64,000 bases of DNA from Mucilaginibacter flavus (lineage in GTDB: Bacteria; Bacteroidota; Bacteroidia; Sphingobacteriales; Sphingobacteriaceae): assembly GCF_030409315.1 (NCBI RefSeq), contig NZ_JAUFPS010000026.1, positions 28,008-92,007 of the forward strand, written 5' to 3'. A program made the position numbers and the translations under genes. This document shows positions 8,793 to 16,215 of this stretch, piece after piece (the first letter of the stretch is position 1; each line of letters opens with the position of its first letter). The notes under the pieces are model-generated. The model saw only the letters and a program-made list of their open reading frames with translations. It had not been told where the DNA came from and ran no database searches.

Positions 8793-9254
8793 TTATTTAA
8801 CAAGATCCAGCACTTGTTGTGATGAATTTTTGGTATCAACTTTACTAATTAAATGGGTAATGATGCCATCGCCATTAATAATAAAGGTGGTGCGGGCAGT
8901 GCCCATATATTGTTTGCCGTACATGTTTTTCTCCACCCAAACGCCGTAGGCTTCAACTATAGCTTTTTCGGTATCAGAAATGAGTGTAAAGGGCAGGTTG
9001 TATTTAGTCTCGAATTTTTTGTGCGATTTTTCGTCGTCGGTGCTTACACCAATTACATCATAGCCTTTGCTTAGTAATGATTGGTAGTTATCCCTAAAAT
9101 CACATGATTCGGCAGTACAGCCGGGGGTATCATCTTTAGGGTAAAAATAAAGGATGATATTTTTGCCTTTATGGTCGGCCAACGAAACGGTATTTCCGTT
9201 TTGATCTTTAGCTGTAAAATCGGGGGCTTTATCGCCTTCTTTCAATGTTGACAT
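8793..9254 (-). CDS. bcp: Thiol peroxidase, Bcp/PrxQ family
   Basis: 153 residues, the standard Bcp length. The peroxidatic motif YPKDDTPGCTAESCDFRD contains C46 and the resolving C51 five residues later, the atypical two-Cys arrangement of Bcp/PrxQ. It reduces hydroperoxides with electrons from thioredoxin in the cytoplasm; no signal peptide is present. The next minus-strand gene upstream (M23 peptidase) ends 11 bp before its start, so the two may be co-transcribed. Confidence 0.93.
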   Translation of the reverse strand: MSTLKEGDKAPDFTAKDQNGNTVSLADHKGKNIILYFYPKDDTPGCTAESCDFRDNYQSLLSKGYDVIGVSTDDEKSHKKFETKYNLPFTLISDTEKAIVEAYGVWVEKNMYGKQYMGTARTTFIINGDGIITHLISKVDTKNSSQQVLDLVK

Positions 9255-9265
9255 GCTTTTAATAT

Positions 9266-10981
9266 TTATCTGTAAAAATCTGCGGTAAAATCTGCAAAGT
9301 TATTTTTGTTATCAACCAGGGTAAGTTTAAACGTATGCTTACCTGGCGCAATATCGCCGCTAAAGGTATAGCTTAAAATTTTAGTTTTATAATCCAATTC
9401 CATCAAAACCCACTTATTATCAATAGTTCCGGAATAGCTTTTTATGCCCGATAGATTATCGCTCATCCTAAAGTTGATGCTGTGAGCCAGTTTCATACTG
9501 CTGCCATTTTGAATGTTGAGCGGATGGATCACCGGCGGAATGGTGTCTATTTTAATAAAGTAATCGCCAAACGTACTGGTTTGCGTTTTTACCCAGCCAT
9601 CCTGGTAGTAGCCGCCTACGCAGCCCATGGTGGTGCTCACTATTACGGCTTTATCGGCATATTTGCCTAAATCAACTTCGGGCTTTATCCATAGGTCGTA
9701 ATTTTCATGAATAGGGGTAAGTCGGTTATGGATATGGTGGATGGACGAATAGCCGCCAACAGGTTTGGCCGAGTTGGAATAAATAAAATCCAGGTCATCG
9801 TACAAATTGCCGGGCATAACGGTAACCTTTACCTTATCGGTACTAAACTCGCTCTTTTTATCGTAGTGAAATAAGGTGCCTGCTATTTTATTGGCTGTTG
9901 CGGTAAACGGACTTGCCTGTACTTTTAGCTTTAAGGACGATGTATTGCCGGCCACATCTTTTACCACGTATTCCACATGGTGCAGAGCGTTATCATTAAA
10001 GGTGATGATGCCCCGGTTAACGGATTGGGGATACAATGAAATGTGGCTGCCTGGCATAATAAAGCATTTCTGCATCCACCTGCGCGATTGCTCATACGCC
10101 GGAAAATCGATATAAGCATTAATGGCATGTGTTTGATCGAAGGCGAAACGCTCAACAGCAAAAGTGTACACCGTTTTCCCATCAAGTTTTAGCTCCAACG
10201 AGTAGATGCCATTATGATTGGCCGATGTACTATTCATATCGGTGGTATTGATGCCAAAACCAATATTGCCGCTCAAGTGTAATACTTGCGGTTTGGCAAG
10301 GTGATAATTACCGGCTGCACCGGTAACGGCCATAAAATCGCGCGGCGTTTTTTCGCTGAAGGGGTTGCCGTTCAAATGATAAATGCCGATGGAAGTAATG
10401 GTAGGCGGTACCTGATCGGGAATGGTTAAGCCAAACAGCTGCGGATTAATGGTTTCTTCGGTTTGGGTATCCCTGATCTCGAAGTGTACATGCGGCCCGG
10501 CAGATGCGCCTGCATTACCGGATATAGCTACCACATCATCCTTACAAACCGGTACCTGTGTAGGCTGCAATTTAAAATCGGCCTCAAAGGTTTGGTGCTC
10601 ATACTGGTAAGCCTTTACCAAAGTAGCCACAGCCGGTGTAAATGCTGATAGGTGACCATAAACAGTAGTGTAACCGTTAGGATGGGTAATATATATAACC
10701 CTGCCAAAACCGCCATATTGTACCCTCACCCTTGATATATAGCCATCATTCACCGCGTAAACCGGGTAACCAATACGCTGGTTGGTTTTAAAATCGAGCC
10801 CGGAGTGGAAGTGCGCCGGTCTTAATTCGCCAAAAGAACCGGCGGTGGTGTGCGGAAGCAAATCAAGCGGGTAGCGGAAATAGTTTTGCGGGTAAGCCCT
10901 GCTTTGTATGGTTTGCGCAGAAAGGTTTGTATAGATGCTTATAAGTAATATGCAGAAAATGATGATTCTTTTTTTTACCAT
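9266..10981 (-). CDS. Secreted M23 family metallopeptidase
   Basis: 571 residues with a signal peptide (MVKKRIIIFCILLISIYTN, ending at LSAQ). The M23 domain is N-terminal: LRPAHFHSGLDFKT (about 55-67) provides the HxxxD zinc ligands and GPHVHFEIRD (about 162-171) the HxH motif, so the site looks complete. The remaining 380 residues are beta-rich domains of unknown role. M23 enzymes cut peptidoglycan cross-bridges or act as scaffolds in cell-wall remodelling; the long C-terminal extension is common in Bacteroidota members. A palindromic element (11075-11225) lies upstream. Confidence 0.9.
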   Translation of the reverse strand: MVKKRIIIFCILLISIYTNLSAQTIQSRAYPQNYFRYPLDLLPHTTAGSFGELRPAHFHSGLDFKTNQRIGYPVYAVNDGYISRVRVQYGGFGRVIYITHPNGYTTVYGHLSAFTPAVATLVKAYQYEHQTFEADFKLQPTQVPVCKDDVVAISGNAGASAGPHVHFEIRDTQTEETINPQLFGLTIPDQVPPTITSIGIYHLNGNPFSEKTPRDFMAVTGAAGNYHLAKPQVLHLSGNIGFGINTTDMNSTSANHNGIYSLELKLDGKTVYTFAVERFAFDQTHAINAYIDFPAYEQSRRWMQKCFIMPGSHISLYPQSVNRGIITFNDNALHHVEYVVKDVAGNTSSLKLKVQASPFTATANKIAGTLFHYDKKSEFSTDKVKVTVMPGNLYDDLDFIYSNSAKPVGGYSSIHHIHNRLTPIHENYDLWIKPEVDLGKYADKAVIVSTTMGCVGGYYQDGWVKTQTSTFGDYFIKIDTIPPVIHPLNIQNGSSMKLAHSINFRMSDNLSGIKSYSGTIDNKWVLMELDYKTKILSYTFSGDIAPGKHTFKLTLVDNKNNFADFTADFYR

Positions 10982-11074
10982 GCTTAAAAGGCTGATTGGG
11001 GGTTTTGCTAATTATTTTCTGTTATTGATTTGTGCCCATTGACATATGTTTTGCAATCAGCTCTGTATGTTGGC

Positions 11075-11225
11075 GACGACTCACCCCGGCAACGCTTCGC
11101 TGGCCGACCCTCTCTCCGGCTAAAGCCGCATAGAGGGTGAACCCATTTTTTTGTTTTTTTCGCCCCTCTATGCGACGCAGTCGGAGGAGGGGCAGACGGG
11201 CGTAGCCTCGTCGGGGTGAGTCGTC
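11075..11225. repeat. Palindromic dispersed element, copy A (151 bp)
   Basis: The ends GACGACTCACCCCG and CGGGGTGAGTCGTC are perfect 14-bp inverted repeats. Inside, CCCTCTCTCCGGCTAAAGCC and GCATAGAGGG are mirrored by CCCCTCTATGCGACGCAGTC and GGAGGAGGGG, giving a nearly complete long hairpin. Related copies occur at 28634-28803 and 63640-63800. It has no coding capacity. It resembles a MITE or REP/BIME-type element; no target-site duplication is obvious. Confidence 0.85.
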
Positions 11226-11249
11226 TGCGTGATTTCCGCTTGCAAAAGT

Positions 11250-11861
11250 TTACTTCACCAGAAAATCAAGCATTTTTTCATCTTCCAAGTATCCTTCAAG
11301 TCTGTCGCCAACGGCCACTTTGCCCACACCTGCCGGGGTTCCTGTAAAAATCAGGTCACCTTTTTTGAGGGTGATGTAGCGGGATACAAAAGCGATGAGG
11401 CTTTCAAAAGAGAACAAAAGGTTGCTGGTATTGCCTTGCTGGCGGGTTTCGCCATTGATATCTAACTTAAAATTGACGTTATAGATATCTGCAAATTTAG
11501 CTTTGGGTACAAAAGCGCTGATGGGGGCCGAACCGTCGAACGCTTTGGCCAATTCCCATGGAAGGCCTTTTTCTTTATGTTTACTTTGTATATCGCGGGC
11601 GGTAAAATCAACCCCAAGTCCAATTTCATCATAATAACCGGCAGCAAATTTTTCGCTGATGTGCTTGCCTTCCTTGCTTACCTTTAATACAATCTCAATC
11701 TCGTGGTGGATATCTTCCGAAAAATCGGGATGATAAAATGGTTTGTTATCTTTTAAAATGGCAGTTTCGGGCTTCATAAAAATAACCGGAGTGGTAGGCA
11801 CCGGGTTATTTAATTCCTTAGCATGCTCGGCATAGTTGCGGCCTATGGCAATTATCTTCAT
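11250..11861 (-). CDS. Fumarylacetoacetate hydrolase family protein
   Basis: 203 residues, the length of single-domain FAH-superfamily enzymes (YcgM / acylpyruvase / oxaloacetate decarboxylase type). The N-terminal GRNYAEHAKELNN, the metal ligands in HHEIEIVL (about 71-78) and the aspartate in GVDFTARDIQ, plus FTGTPAGVG near the C-terminus, are all characteristic. Acts on beta-keto acids such as acylpyruvates or oxaloacetate with a divalent metal; the substrate is not predictable. It is cytoplasmic. A long repeat tract lies between its start and the T9SS-tail gene upstream. Confidence 0.9.
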   Translation of the reverse strand: MKIIAIGRNYAEHAKELNNPVPTTPVIFMKPETAILKDNKPFYHPDFSEDIHHEIEIVLKVSKEGKHISEKFAAGYYDEIGLGVDFTARDIQSKHKEKGLPWELAKAFDGSAPISAFVPKAKFADIYNVNFKLDINGETRQQGNTSNLLFSFESLIAFVSRYITLKKGDLIFTGTPAGVGKVAVGDRLEGYLEDEKMLDFLVK

Positions 11862-11897
11862 ATGATGTATGCGTAAACGCCAAAGCTAAAAAAAAAT

Positions 11898-12100
11898 AGT
11901 CATTGCGCTTCGCTGTCATTAGTCATTATGCTTCGCGTCATTGGTCATTGTCGCTTCGCTTGTCATTAGTCATTAGTTTTTATTTGAGAATTTTGAAACA
12001 ACATCAGCAGAATCGACTTGCCTTAATGACCAATGACCAATGACCAATGACCAATGACCAATGACCAATGACCAATGACCAATGACCAATGACCAATGAC
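11898..12100. repeat. Heptamer repeat array with inverted partner
   Basis: From 12024 to 12100 there are eleven head-to-tail units of AATGACC (the last is AATGACT). From 11898 to 11974 the reverse-complement unit (GGTCATT, often as GTCATTAGTCATT) appears in degenerate form interspersed with CGCTTCGC. The two arms can pair across a loop of about 48 nt. The array runs directly into the stop codon of the T9SS-tail gene: base 12100 is the last base of TAG on the minus strand. Confidence 0.9.
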
Positions 12101-12636
12101 TATAATACCGAAATTCTCTTGATAACAGATTCTGTACCGGCTACAACGCGCACGAAATAAAATCCACGGCTAAGTTTGTTGTTGATTTGGTAGGCTATGG
12201 CATGGTCGCCGCCTTCAACGCGTTGGTTAAATACGGTGGTGATATCGTTACCCAGCACGTCCATAATCTTAACGGTTACGTTGGAGTTGCGGCTTACGGT
12301 GTATTTAAGATTGATTTGATCGGTTACCGGGTTTGGATATAACTGCACATCATTAAGCAATTTATCATCCGGGCGGGATACGGTAACTTTTTGGGTTGAT
12401 GTTACTGCTGGTTTTAAAGGAGGCAGCACCAGGTGTAATCCGTTTTTTAAATAAGATGGCTTACTGTTTTTATTTTTGGTCATGCGCAAATAGGTGGTGT
12501 CACCTTTAGGGATATGCGCGGTAGTTTTAAGAGGCGCCGCTGCTGCCACAAAAGCAAAATTCATAAAAATTGCCATCGCAATTAATACGAACCATGCGTA
12601 AGTGAAAGTAAAAGAGTAAGTGATTTTCCGCCTCAT
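12100..12636 (-). CDS. Short T9SS C-terminal sorting domain protein
   Basis: 178 residues: a signal/anchor region (hydrophobic residues about 14-34, ending VAAAA), a linker rich in Lys, Pro and Thr, then a type A sorting domain of about 80 residues starting VQLYPNPVTDQINLKY and ending GFYFVRVVAGTESVIKRISVL-like sequence. The sorting domain directs export by the type IX system (PorU-type processing). There is almost no cargo between signal and tail, so the mature product may be a small peptide of about 60 residues. Its stop codon abuts the heptamer array. Confidence 0.88.
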   Translation of the reverse strand: MRRKITYSFTFTYAWFVLIAMAIFMNFAFVAAAAPLKTTAHIPKGDTTYLRMTKNKNSKPSYLKNGLHLVLPPLKPAVTSTQKVTVSRPDDKLLNDVQLYPNPVTDQINLKYTVSRNSNVTVKIMDVLGNDITTVFNQRVEGGDHAIAYQINNKLSRGFYFVRVVAGTESVIKRISVL

Positions 12637-13035
12637 TATTAGTTTACTTTACAAAAGTATAAATAATGCCCTCATCGCCTATAAAATTGGCGTTTTTGTA
12701 AAACTTTTTAACAAAATTTAACAATGGGCACTGTTTTTTAGTTTAGATGTTTAAAACCCTTATACGTTTAACAGCTATTTAAGTTTTGCTAAAAAAGCTA
12801 ATTTATGTTTATGTTTTTTTACAAAAATGAAAGGTTGTTAAAATGATTCCTGGTTTAAATTTTAATTTTTTTCATTAATACATGTTCCTCGTTTTCAAAT
12901 ACTTCATTATTAAATGTTAAACGGGTGTAAAATTTACATTATTAATAAAAAACCTAATAATTGCCTGCGGTATTCTGTTAAATTGACTTTGAAATGTAAA
13001 AAAATGATATTTTTGCGATCTCAAACTAACACATA
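12637..13035. other. AT-rich intergenic region upstream of kup
   Basis: About 400 bp between divergent genes with no plausible coding frame. It is AT-rich and contains the kup promoter near its right end. No riboswitch fold could be recognised by eye. Confidence 0.6.
12988..13015 (+). promoter_or_regulatory. Bacteroidota-type promoter of kup
   Basis: A -7 box TATTTTTG (13008-13015) fits TAnnTTTG, with TTTG at 12988-12991 as the -33 element (16-bp spacer) or TTG at 12983. The start codon is 20 bp downstream of the -7 box, giving a short leader. Confidence 0.65.
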
Positions 13036-14985
13036 GTGTCAAATCATAAAGATCTGCAAAAACTGTCGGCTGCCGGCCTGCTTATCAGTTTAGGAATAAT
13101 TTACGGTGATATTGGTACATCTCCATTATACGTATTTAAAGCCATCGTTGGTACAAACCACATCTCAGAAACATTAATACTTGGCGGGGTTTCGCTCATT
13201 GTTTGGACGCTAACATTACAAACCACCTTAAAATATGTGGTTATTACGTTGCGCGCAGATAATAAAGGTGAAGGTGGGATATTCTCCCTGTTCTCGCTGG
13301 TACGTCGTAAAGCAAAATGGCTCATTGTACCTGCCGTTGTAGGTGGTTGCGCGCTACTTGCCGATGGTATTATTACCCCGCCTATTACCATATCATCGGC
13401 TATAGAGGGTTTAGAAACCAAAATTCCACACTTACCAACCGTACAAATTGTAATTGCCATTATTACCGCGCTGTTTATTATACAGCAGTTTGGTACATCG
13501 CTGGTGGGTAAAGCTTTTGGGCCAATTATGTTTATCTGGTTTACCATGATGGGCGTATTGGGTATCAGTTATATTGCTAAATCGCCAGGGATAATAAGGG
13601 CGTTAAATCCGTATTACGCATACCAGTTATTAAGTTCAAGCAGCAGCCACAGCGCGTTCATTATATTAGGCGCCGTATTTTTATGTACCACAGGGGCCGA
13701 GGCATTGTACTCAGATTTGGGCCATTGCGGTAAACAAAATATCCGTATCAGCTGGGTATATGTTAAGGCCTGCTTAATTTTAAACTACCTTGGCCAGGCG
13801 GTTTGGTTGCTTCAAAGTAACGGAGCCATCATGGACCTGAACATCAATAACCCTTTTTACAAAATAATGCCCGAGTGGTTTTTAGTATTTGGTATCGGTA
13901 TCGCTACCGTTGCGGCTATCATTGCCAGCCAGGCTTTAATTTCGGGTTCGTTTACACTGATTGCCGAGGCCGTTAGGCTTAACCTTTGGCCCAAAGTGCG
14001 TATCAACTACCCATCAGAACAAAAGGGGCAGTTGTATGTACCAAGCGTTAACTGGTTGCTGTGGGCCGGCTGTATCGGGGTGGTATTAATTTTCCGCCAT
14101 TCTGATAAGATGGAGGCGGCATACGGCTTAAGTATTACCGTGGCCATGCTCATGACCACCATACTTGTATCAAAATTCCTGAAACGCAAAAAGGTACCTG
14201 CCTATATTATCAATACGTTTTTGGCGGTTTACCTGGTTATTGAAGGTACCTTCCTTACCGGTAACCTGGTTAAGTTTTTACATGGTGGCTGGTTTACGCT
14301 ATCAATTGGTTTAATACTGTTCATTGTTATGTGGACATGGCACACCGCCCGCAAAATCCGTAACCGATATGTGAAGTTTGTAAGTATTGATGATTACTAT
14401 AACATCATTAATGAACTAAGTGCCGACGAAAGCGTTCCCAAGTATGCTTCACAACTGGTGTATTTAACCAGCGCCAATTTTAACTCGGAAATTGAATCGA
14501 AAATTATCTATTCCATTTTACAAAAATCGCCTAAACGTGCAGATGTTTACTGGCTGGTACACGTTGATGTGGTGGATGAGCCTTACAAACGCGAATACGA
14601 GGTAGACTTTTTGATCCCGAACAAACTGATCCGTATCGACTTTAAACTTGGCTTTAGGGTTGAGCAACAAATAAACCTGTTATTCAGACGTGTTGTTGAA
14701 GACCTGGTAAAAAAAGGCGAGGTAGATATTACCAGCAACTACAAATCATTAAACAAGCACAAAATTGTAGGCGATTTTAGGTTTGTAGTGATCGAAAAAC
14801 TGTTCTCCCGCTCACACAGCTTGTCGTTTTACGAACGTTTTGTGATGGATTTGTATAGTTACCTGAAACATTTAAGTCTTTCAGAAGAGCGCGGCTTCGG
14901 TCTCGACCTGAGCTTCGTAACGGTTGAGAAGGTTCCTTTGATGCTTTCCATACCTGAGGCTATAGAGATACATAGGGTAAATTAA
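13036..14985 (+). CDS. kup: KUP-type potassium uptake transporter
   Basis: 649 residues, typical for KUP/HAK/KT transporters. The N-terminal LISLGIIYGDIGTSPLYVFKA and the nearby DNKGEGGIFSLFSL are signature motifs, followed by about 12 transmembrane segments up to residue 430 and a cytoplasmic C-terminal domain. It imports K+ with protons. The start is GTG at 13036; upstream codons in frame are blocked by TAG at 13033-13035 in another frame and no closer ATG exists. Solitary gene with its own promoter and a terminator at 15047-15077. Confidence 0.95.
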   Translation: MSNHKDLQKLSAAGLLISLGIIYGDIGTSPLYVFKAIVGTNHISETLILGGVSLIVWTLTLQTTLKYVVITLRADNKGEGGIFSLFSLVRRKAKWLIVPAVVGGCALLADGIITPPITISSAIEGLETKIPHLPTVQIVIAIITALFIIQQFGTSLVGKAFGPIMFIWFTMMGVLGISYIAKSPGIIRALNPYYAYQLLSSSSSHSAFIILGAVFLCTTGAEALYSDLGHCGKQNIRISWVYVKACLILNYLGQAVWLLQSNGAIMDLNINNPFYKIMPEWFLVFGIGIATVAAIIASQALISGSFTLIAEAVRLNLWPKVRINYPSEQKGQLYVPSVNWLLWAGCIGVVLIFRHSDKMEAAYGLSITVAMLMTTILVSKFLKRKKVPAYIINTFLAVYLVIEGTFLTGNLVKFLHGGWFTLSIGLILFIVMWTWHTARKIRNRYVKFVSIDDYYNIINELSADESVPKYASQLVYLTSANFNSEIESKIIYSILQKSPKRADVYWLVHVDVVDEPYKREYEVDFLIPNKLIRIDFKLGFRVEQQINLLFRRVVEDLVKKGEVDITSNYKSLNKHKIVGDFRFVVIEKLFSRSHSLSFYERFVMDLYSYLKHLSLSEERGFGLDLSFVTVEKVPLMLSIPEAIEIHRVN

Positions 14986-15023
14986 GAGCCTCACCTAAAT
15001 CCTCTCCAAAGGAGAGGACTTTG
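14986..15023. repeat. Inverted repeat flanking DUF559 gene, left arm
   Basis: Begins GAGCCTCACCTAAATCC and contains the small hairpin CCTCTCCAAAGGAGAGG. Its reverse complement is found at 15674-15711 on the other side of the DUF559 gene with only one indel. It starts at the first base after the kup stop codon. Confidence 0.85.
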
Positions 15024-15040
15024 AATTGCAAGGTTTAGAA

Positions 15041-15080
15041 GATTTTGCCGGGTTGATTCTTCAGCCTGGCTTTTTTGTTT
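15041..15080 (+). terminator. kup terminator, also left copy of a direct repeat
   Basis: GCCGGG and CCTGGC (15047-15069) form a six-pair stem with a loop of about 12 nt followed by TTTTTT. A diverged direct copy, AACTTTGCCAGGTTGATTAT and onward, occurs at 15591-15630 on the far side of the DUF559 gene. Confidence 0.7.
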
Positions 15081-15112
15081 AAAATTATCTTAAATTATTG
15101 ACTTTAATTCAA

Positions 15113-15514
15113 TTAGGTTAAGGTTCTGTTGGGTTGCGCATCCAGTTTGGCTTTAATATTTATGAATACGGATTGGGGCTTTGTGATCACATCATTGTTG
15201 CTAAAACGAATCACATCAAAACCTTTCTCATTTAAAATCGCTGTTCTTAACTGATCCTGTTCTTGGGTATATAAGTGATAATCTCCGTCAACTTCTATCA
15301 CCAAGCCTTTGCCCAAGCATACAAAATCGGCAATATATCCATCAATCGCATGTTGTCTTCTGATCTTATGTCCGGTACTATTATTTCTTAAAAGTTGCCA
15401 TAGGATATTTTCGGCAGGAGTTGGGTTATGTCTGTTTACTTTTGAGTTGGCTTTAAGTATCTCCCATAGTAATACATCAGCAGTTTCAAATCCCAGTTTT
15501 TTACCGATTTCCAT
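15113..15514 (-). CDS. DUF559 family endonuclease-like protein
   Basis: 133 residues with the DUF559/Vsr-like fold: TPAENILWQLLRNNSTGHKIRRQHAIDGYIADFVCLGKGLVIEVDGDYH spans the restriction-endonuclease-like core (about 37-86), with Asp, Glu and Asp in DFV, IEV and DGDYH as likely metal ligands. Written here in pieces the key residues are D68, E78 and D80. The family is related to very-short-patch-repair endonucleases and often appears as solitary small genes in Bacteroidota; the biological role is unknown. It is bracketed by an inverted repeat pair and a direct repeat pair, suggesting arrival as a cassette. Confidence 0.88.
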   Translation of the reverse strand: MEIGKKLGFETADVLLWEILKANSKVNRHNPTPAENILWQLLRNNSTGHKIRRQHAIDGYIADFVCLGKGLVIEVDGDYHLYTQEQDQLRTAILNEKGFDVIRFSNNDVITKPQSVFINIKAKLDAQPNRTLT

Positions 15515-15590
15515 TAGGTTTAGATTTTTAGTAAATATCTAAATGTTTGGAATTGCAGATTGGCTATTAATTACAAATGGAAGAATATAA

Positions 15591-15630
15591 AACTTTGCCA
15601 GGTTGATTATTCATTCAGGCTTTTTGTTTG
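15591..15630. repeat. Right copy of direct repeat flanking DUF559 gene
   Basis: Shares TTTGCC.GGTTGATT and CAGGC/CTGGC.TTTTTGTTT with 15041-15080 in the same orientation, with a few substitutions and a short indel. The stem of the left copy is not maintained here. Confidence 0.65.
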
Positions 15631-15673
15631 CAGATGTCAGTTTTAGCTATAAACTTCTTGCCCTAACGCAAAT

Positions 15674-15711
15674 CAAAAGTCCTCTCCTTTGGAGAGGATT
15701 TAGGTGAGGCT
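15674..15711. repeat. Inverted repeat flanking DUF559 gene, right arm
   Basis: Reads CTCTCCTTTGGAGAGG then ATTTAGGTGAGGCT, the reverse complement of 14986-15023. The stop codon and last codons of the next minus-strand gene (DUF5655) lie inside this arm. Confidence 0.85.
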
Positions 15712-16110
15712 GAGGCTCATCTTCATAAACCCCCTCACCTCCTCATTCAAATCTTCTTTCAAATACATCCTGAAATAATGATTGTGCTGATTAGTACCCG
15801 GAACGGTTTTTATTTTGCTGAAGCATAGGTTATCGGCATAAATTTCATGGAAGGGGAAAACTACGTCGATAAAGTTTTTGCCTAACTGGGTTACGTAGGC
15901 AAAATTAGTTTTTAAGCCAAGCGCTATCATGCTTTTGGTGGGGTAAACCTTAATGGGAGCCATTTGCAGGTACTCGTTGATGAGGTGATCAAATAGCTCA
16001 ACGGTATGTTCAGATTTTCCTTTCAAATAATCGCCAAGATCGCGTTCACGGCAGGAATGTACCTGATTGGTATTTGAAAATGCTCGTTCGCAAATGGGAC
16101 AGGTCCACAT
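15700..16110 (-). CDS. DUF5655 domain protein with N-terminal zinc-finger-like motif
   Basis: 136 residues from ATG 16110 (a TTG two codons earlier is possible). The N-terminus MWTCPICERAFSNTNQVHSC has Cys and His spaced like a C2HC zinc knuckle. The rest (KGKSEHTVELFDHLINEY to FFRMYLK) matches DUF5655, a DUF1801-like alpha/beta domain of unknown function. The last residues (SLSLT) and the TAA stop are encoded by the inverted repeat at 15674-15711, so the original C-terminus may have been replaced. Confidence 0.78.
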   Translation of the reverse strand: MWTCPICERAFSNTNQVHSCRERDLGDYLKGKSEHTVELFDHLINEYLQMAPIKVYPTKSMIALGLKTNFAYVTQLGKNFIDVVFPFHEIYADNLCFSKIKTVPGTNQHNHYFRMYLKEDLNEEVRGFMKMSLSLT

Positions 16111-16176
16111 AAACAAAGAATTATATGGTTGAAAATATTAGCTGAGTGCCACAAATAAAAAAAGACTAAACTTACC

Positions 16177-16215
16177 TTTCACTACTCACCATTCACCACC
16201 ACATCGCTACTCACC
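16177..16215. repeat. Short degenerate repeat (ACTCACC / ATTCACC) at permease 3' end
   Basis: Contains CACTACTCACCATTCACCAC and a further CTACTCACC unit. On the minus strand GGTGAGTAG supplies the last codons and the TAG stop of the amino acid permease gene. Confidence 0.65.

Noticed and set aside
11075..11225. CRISPR-like array
   Set aside because: It is a single long palindrome, not regularly spaced repeats; the same applies to the heptamer arrays, which have no spacers.
12637..13035. Riboswitch (K+ or c-di-AMP) before kup
   Set aside because: The region is AT-rich without a recognisable conserved stem pattern and the predicted leader is only about 20 nt.
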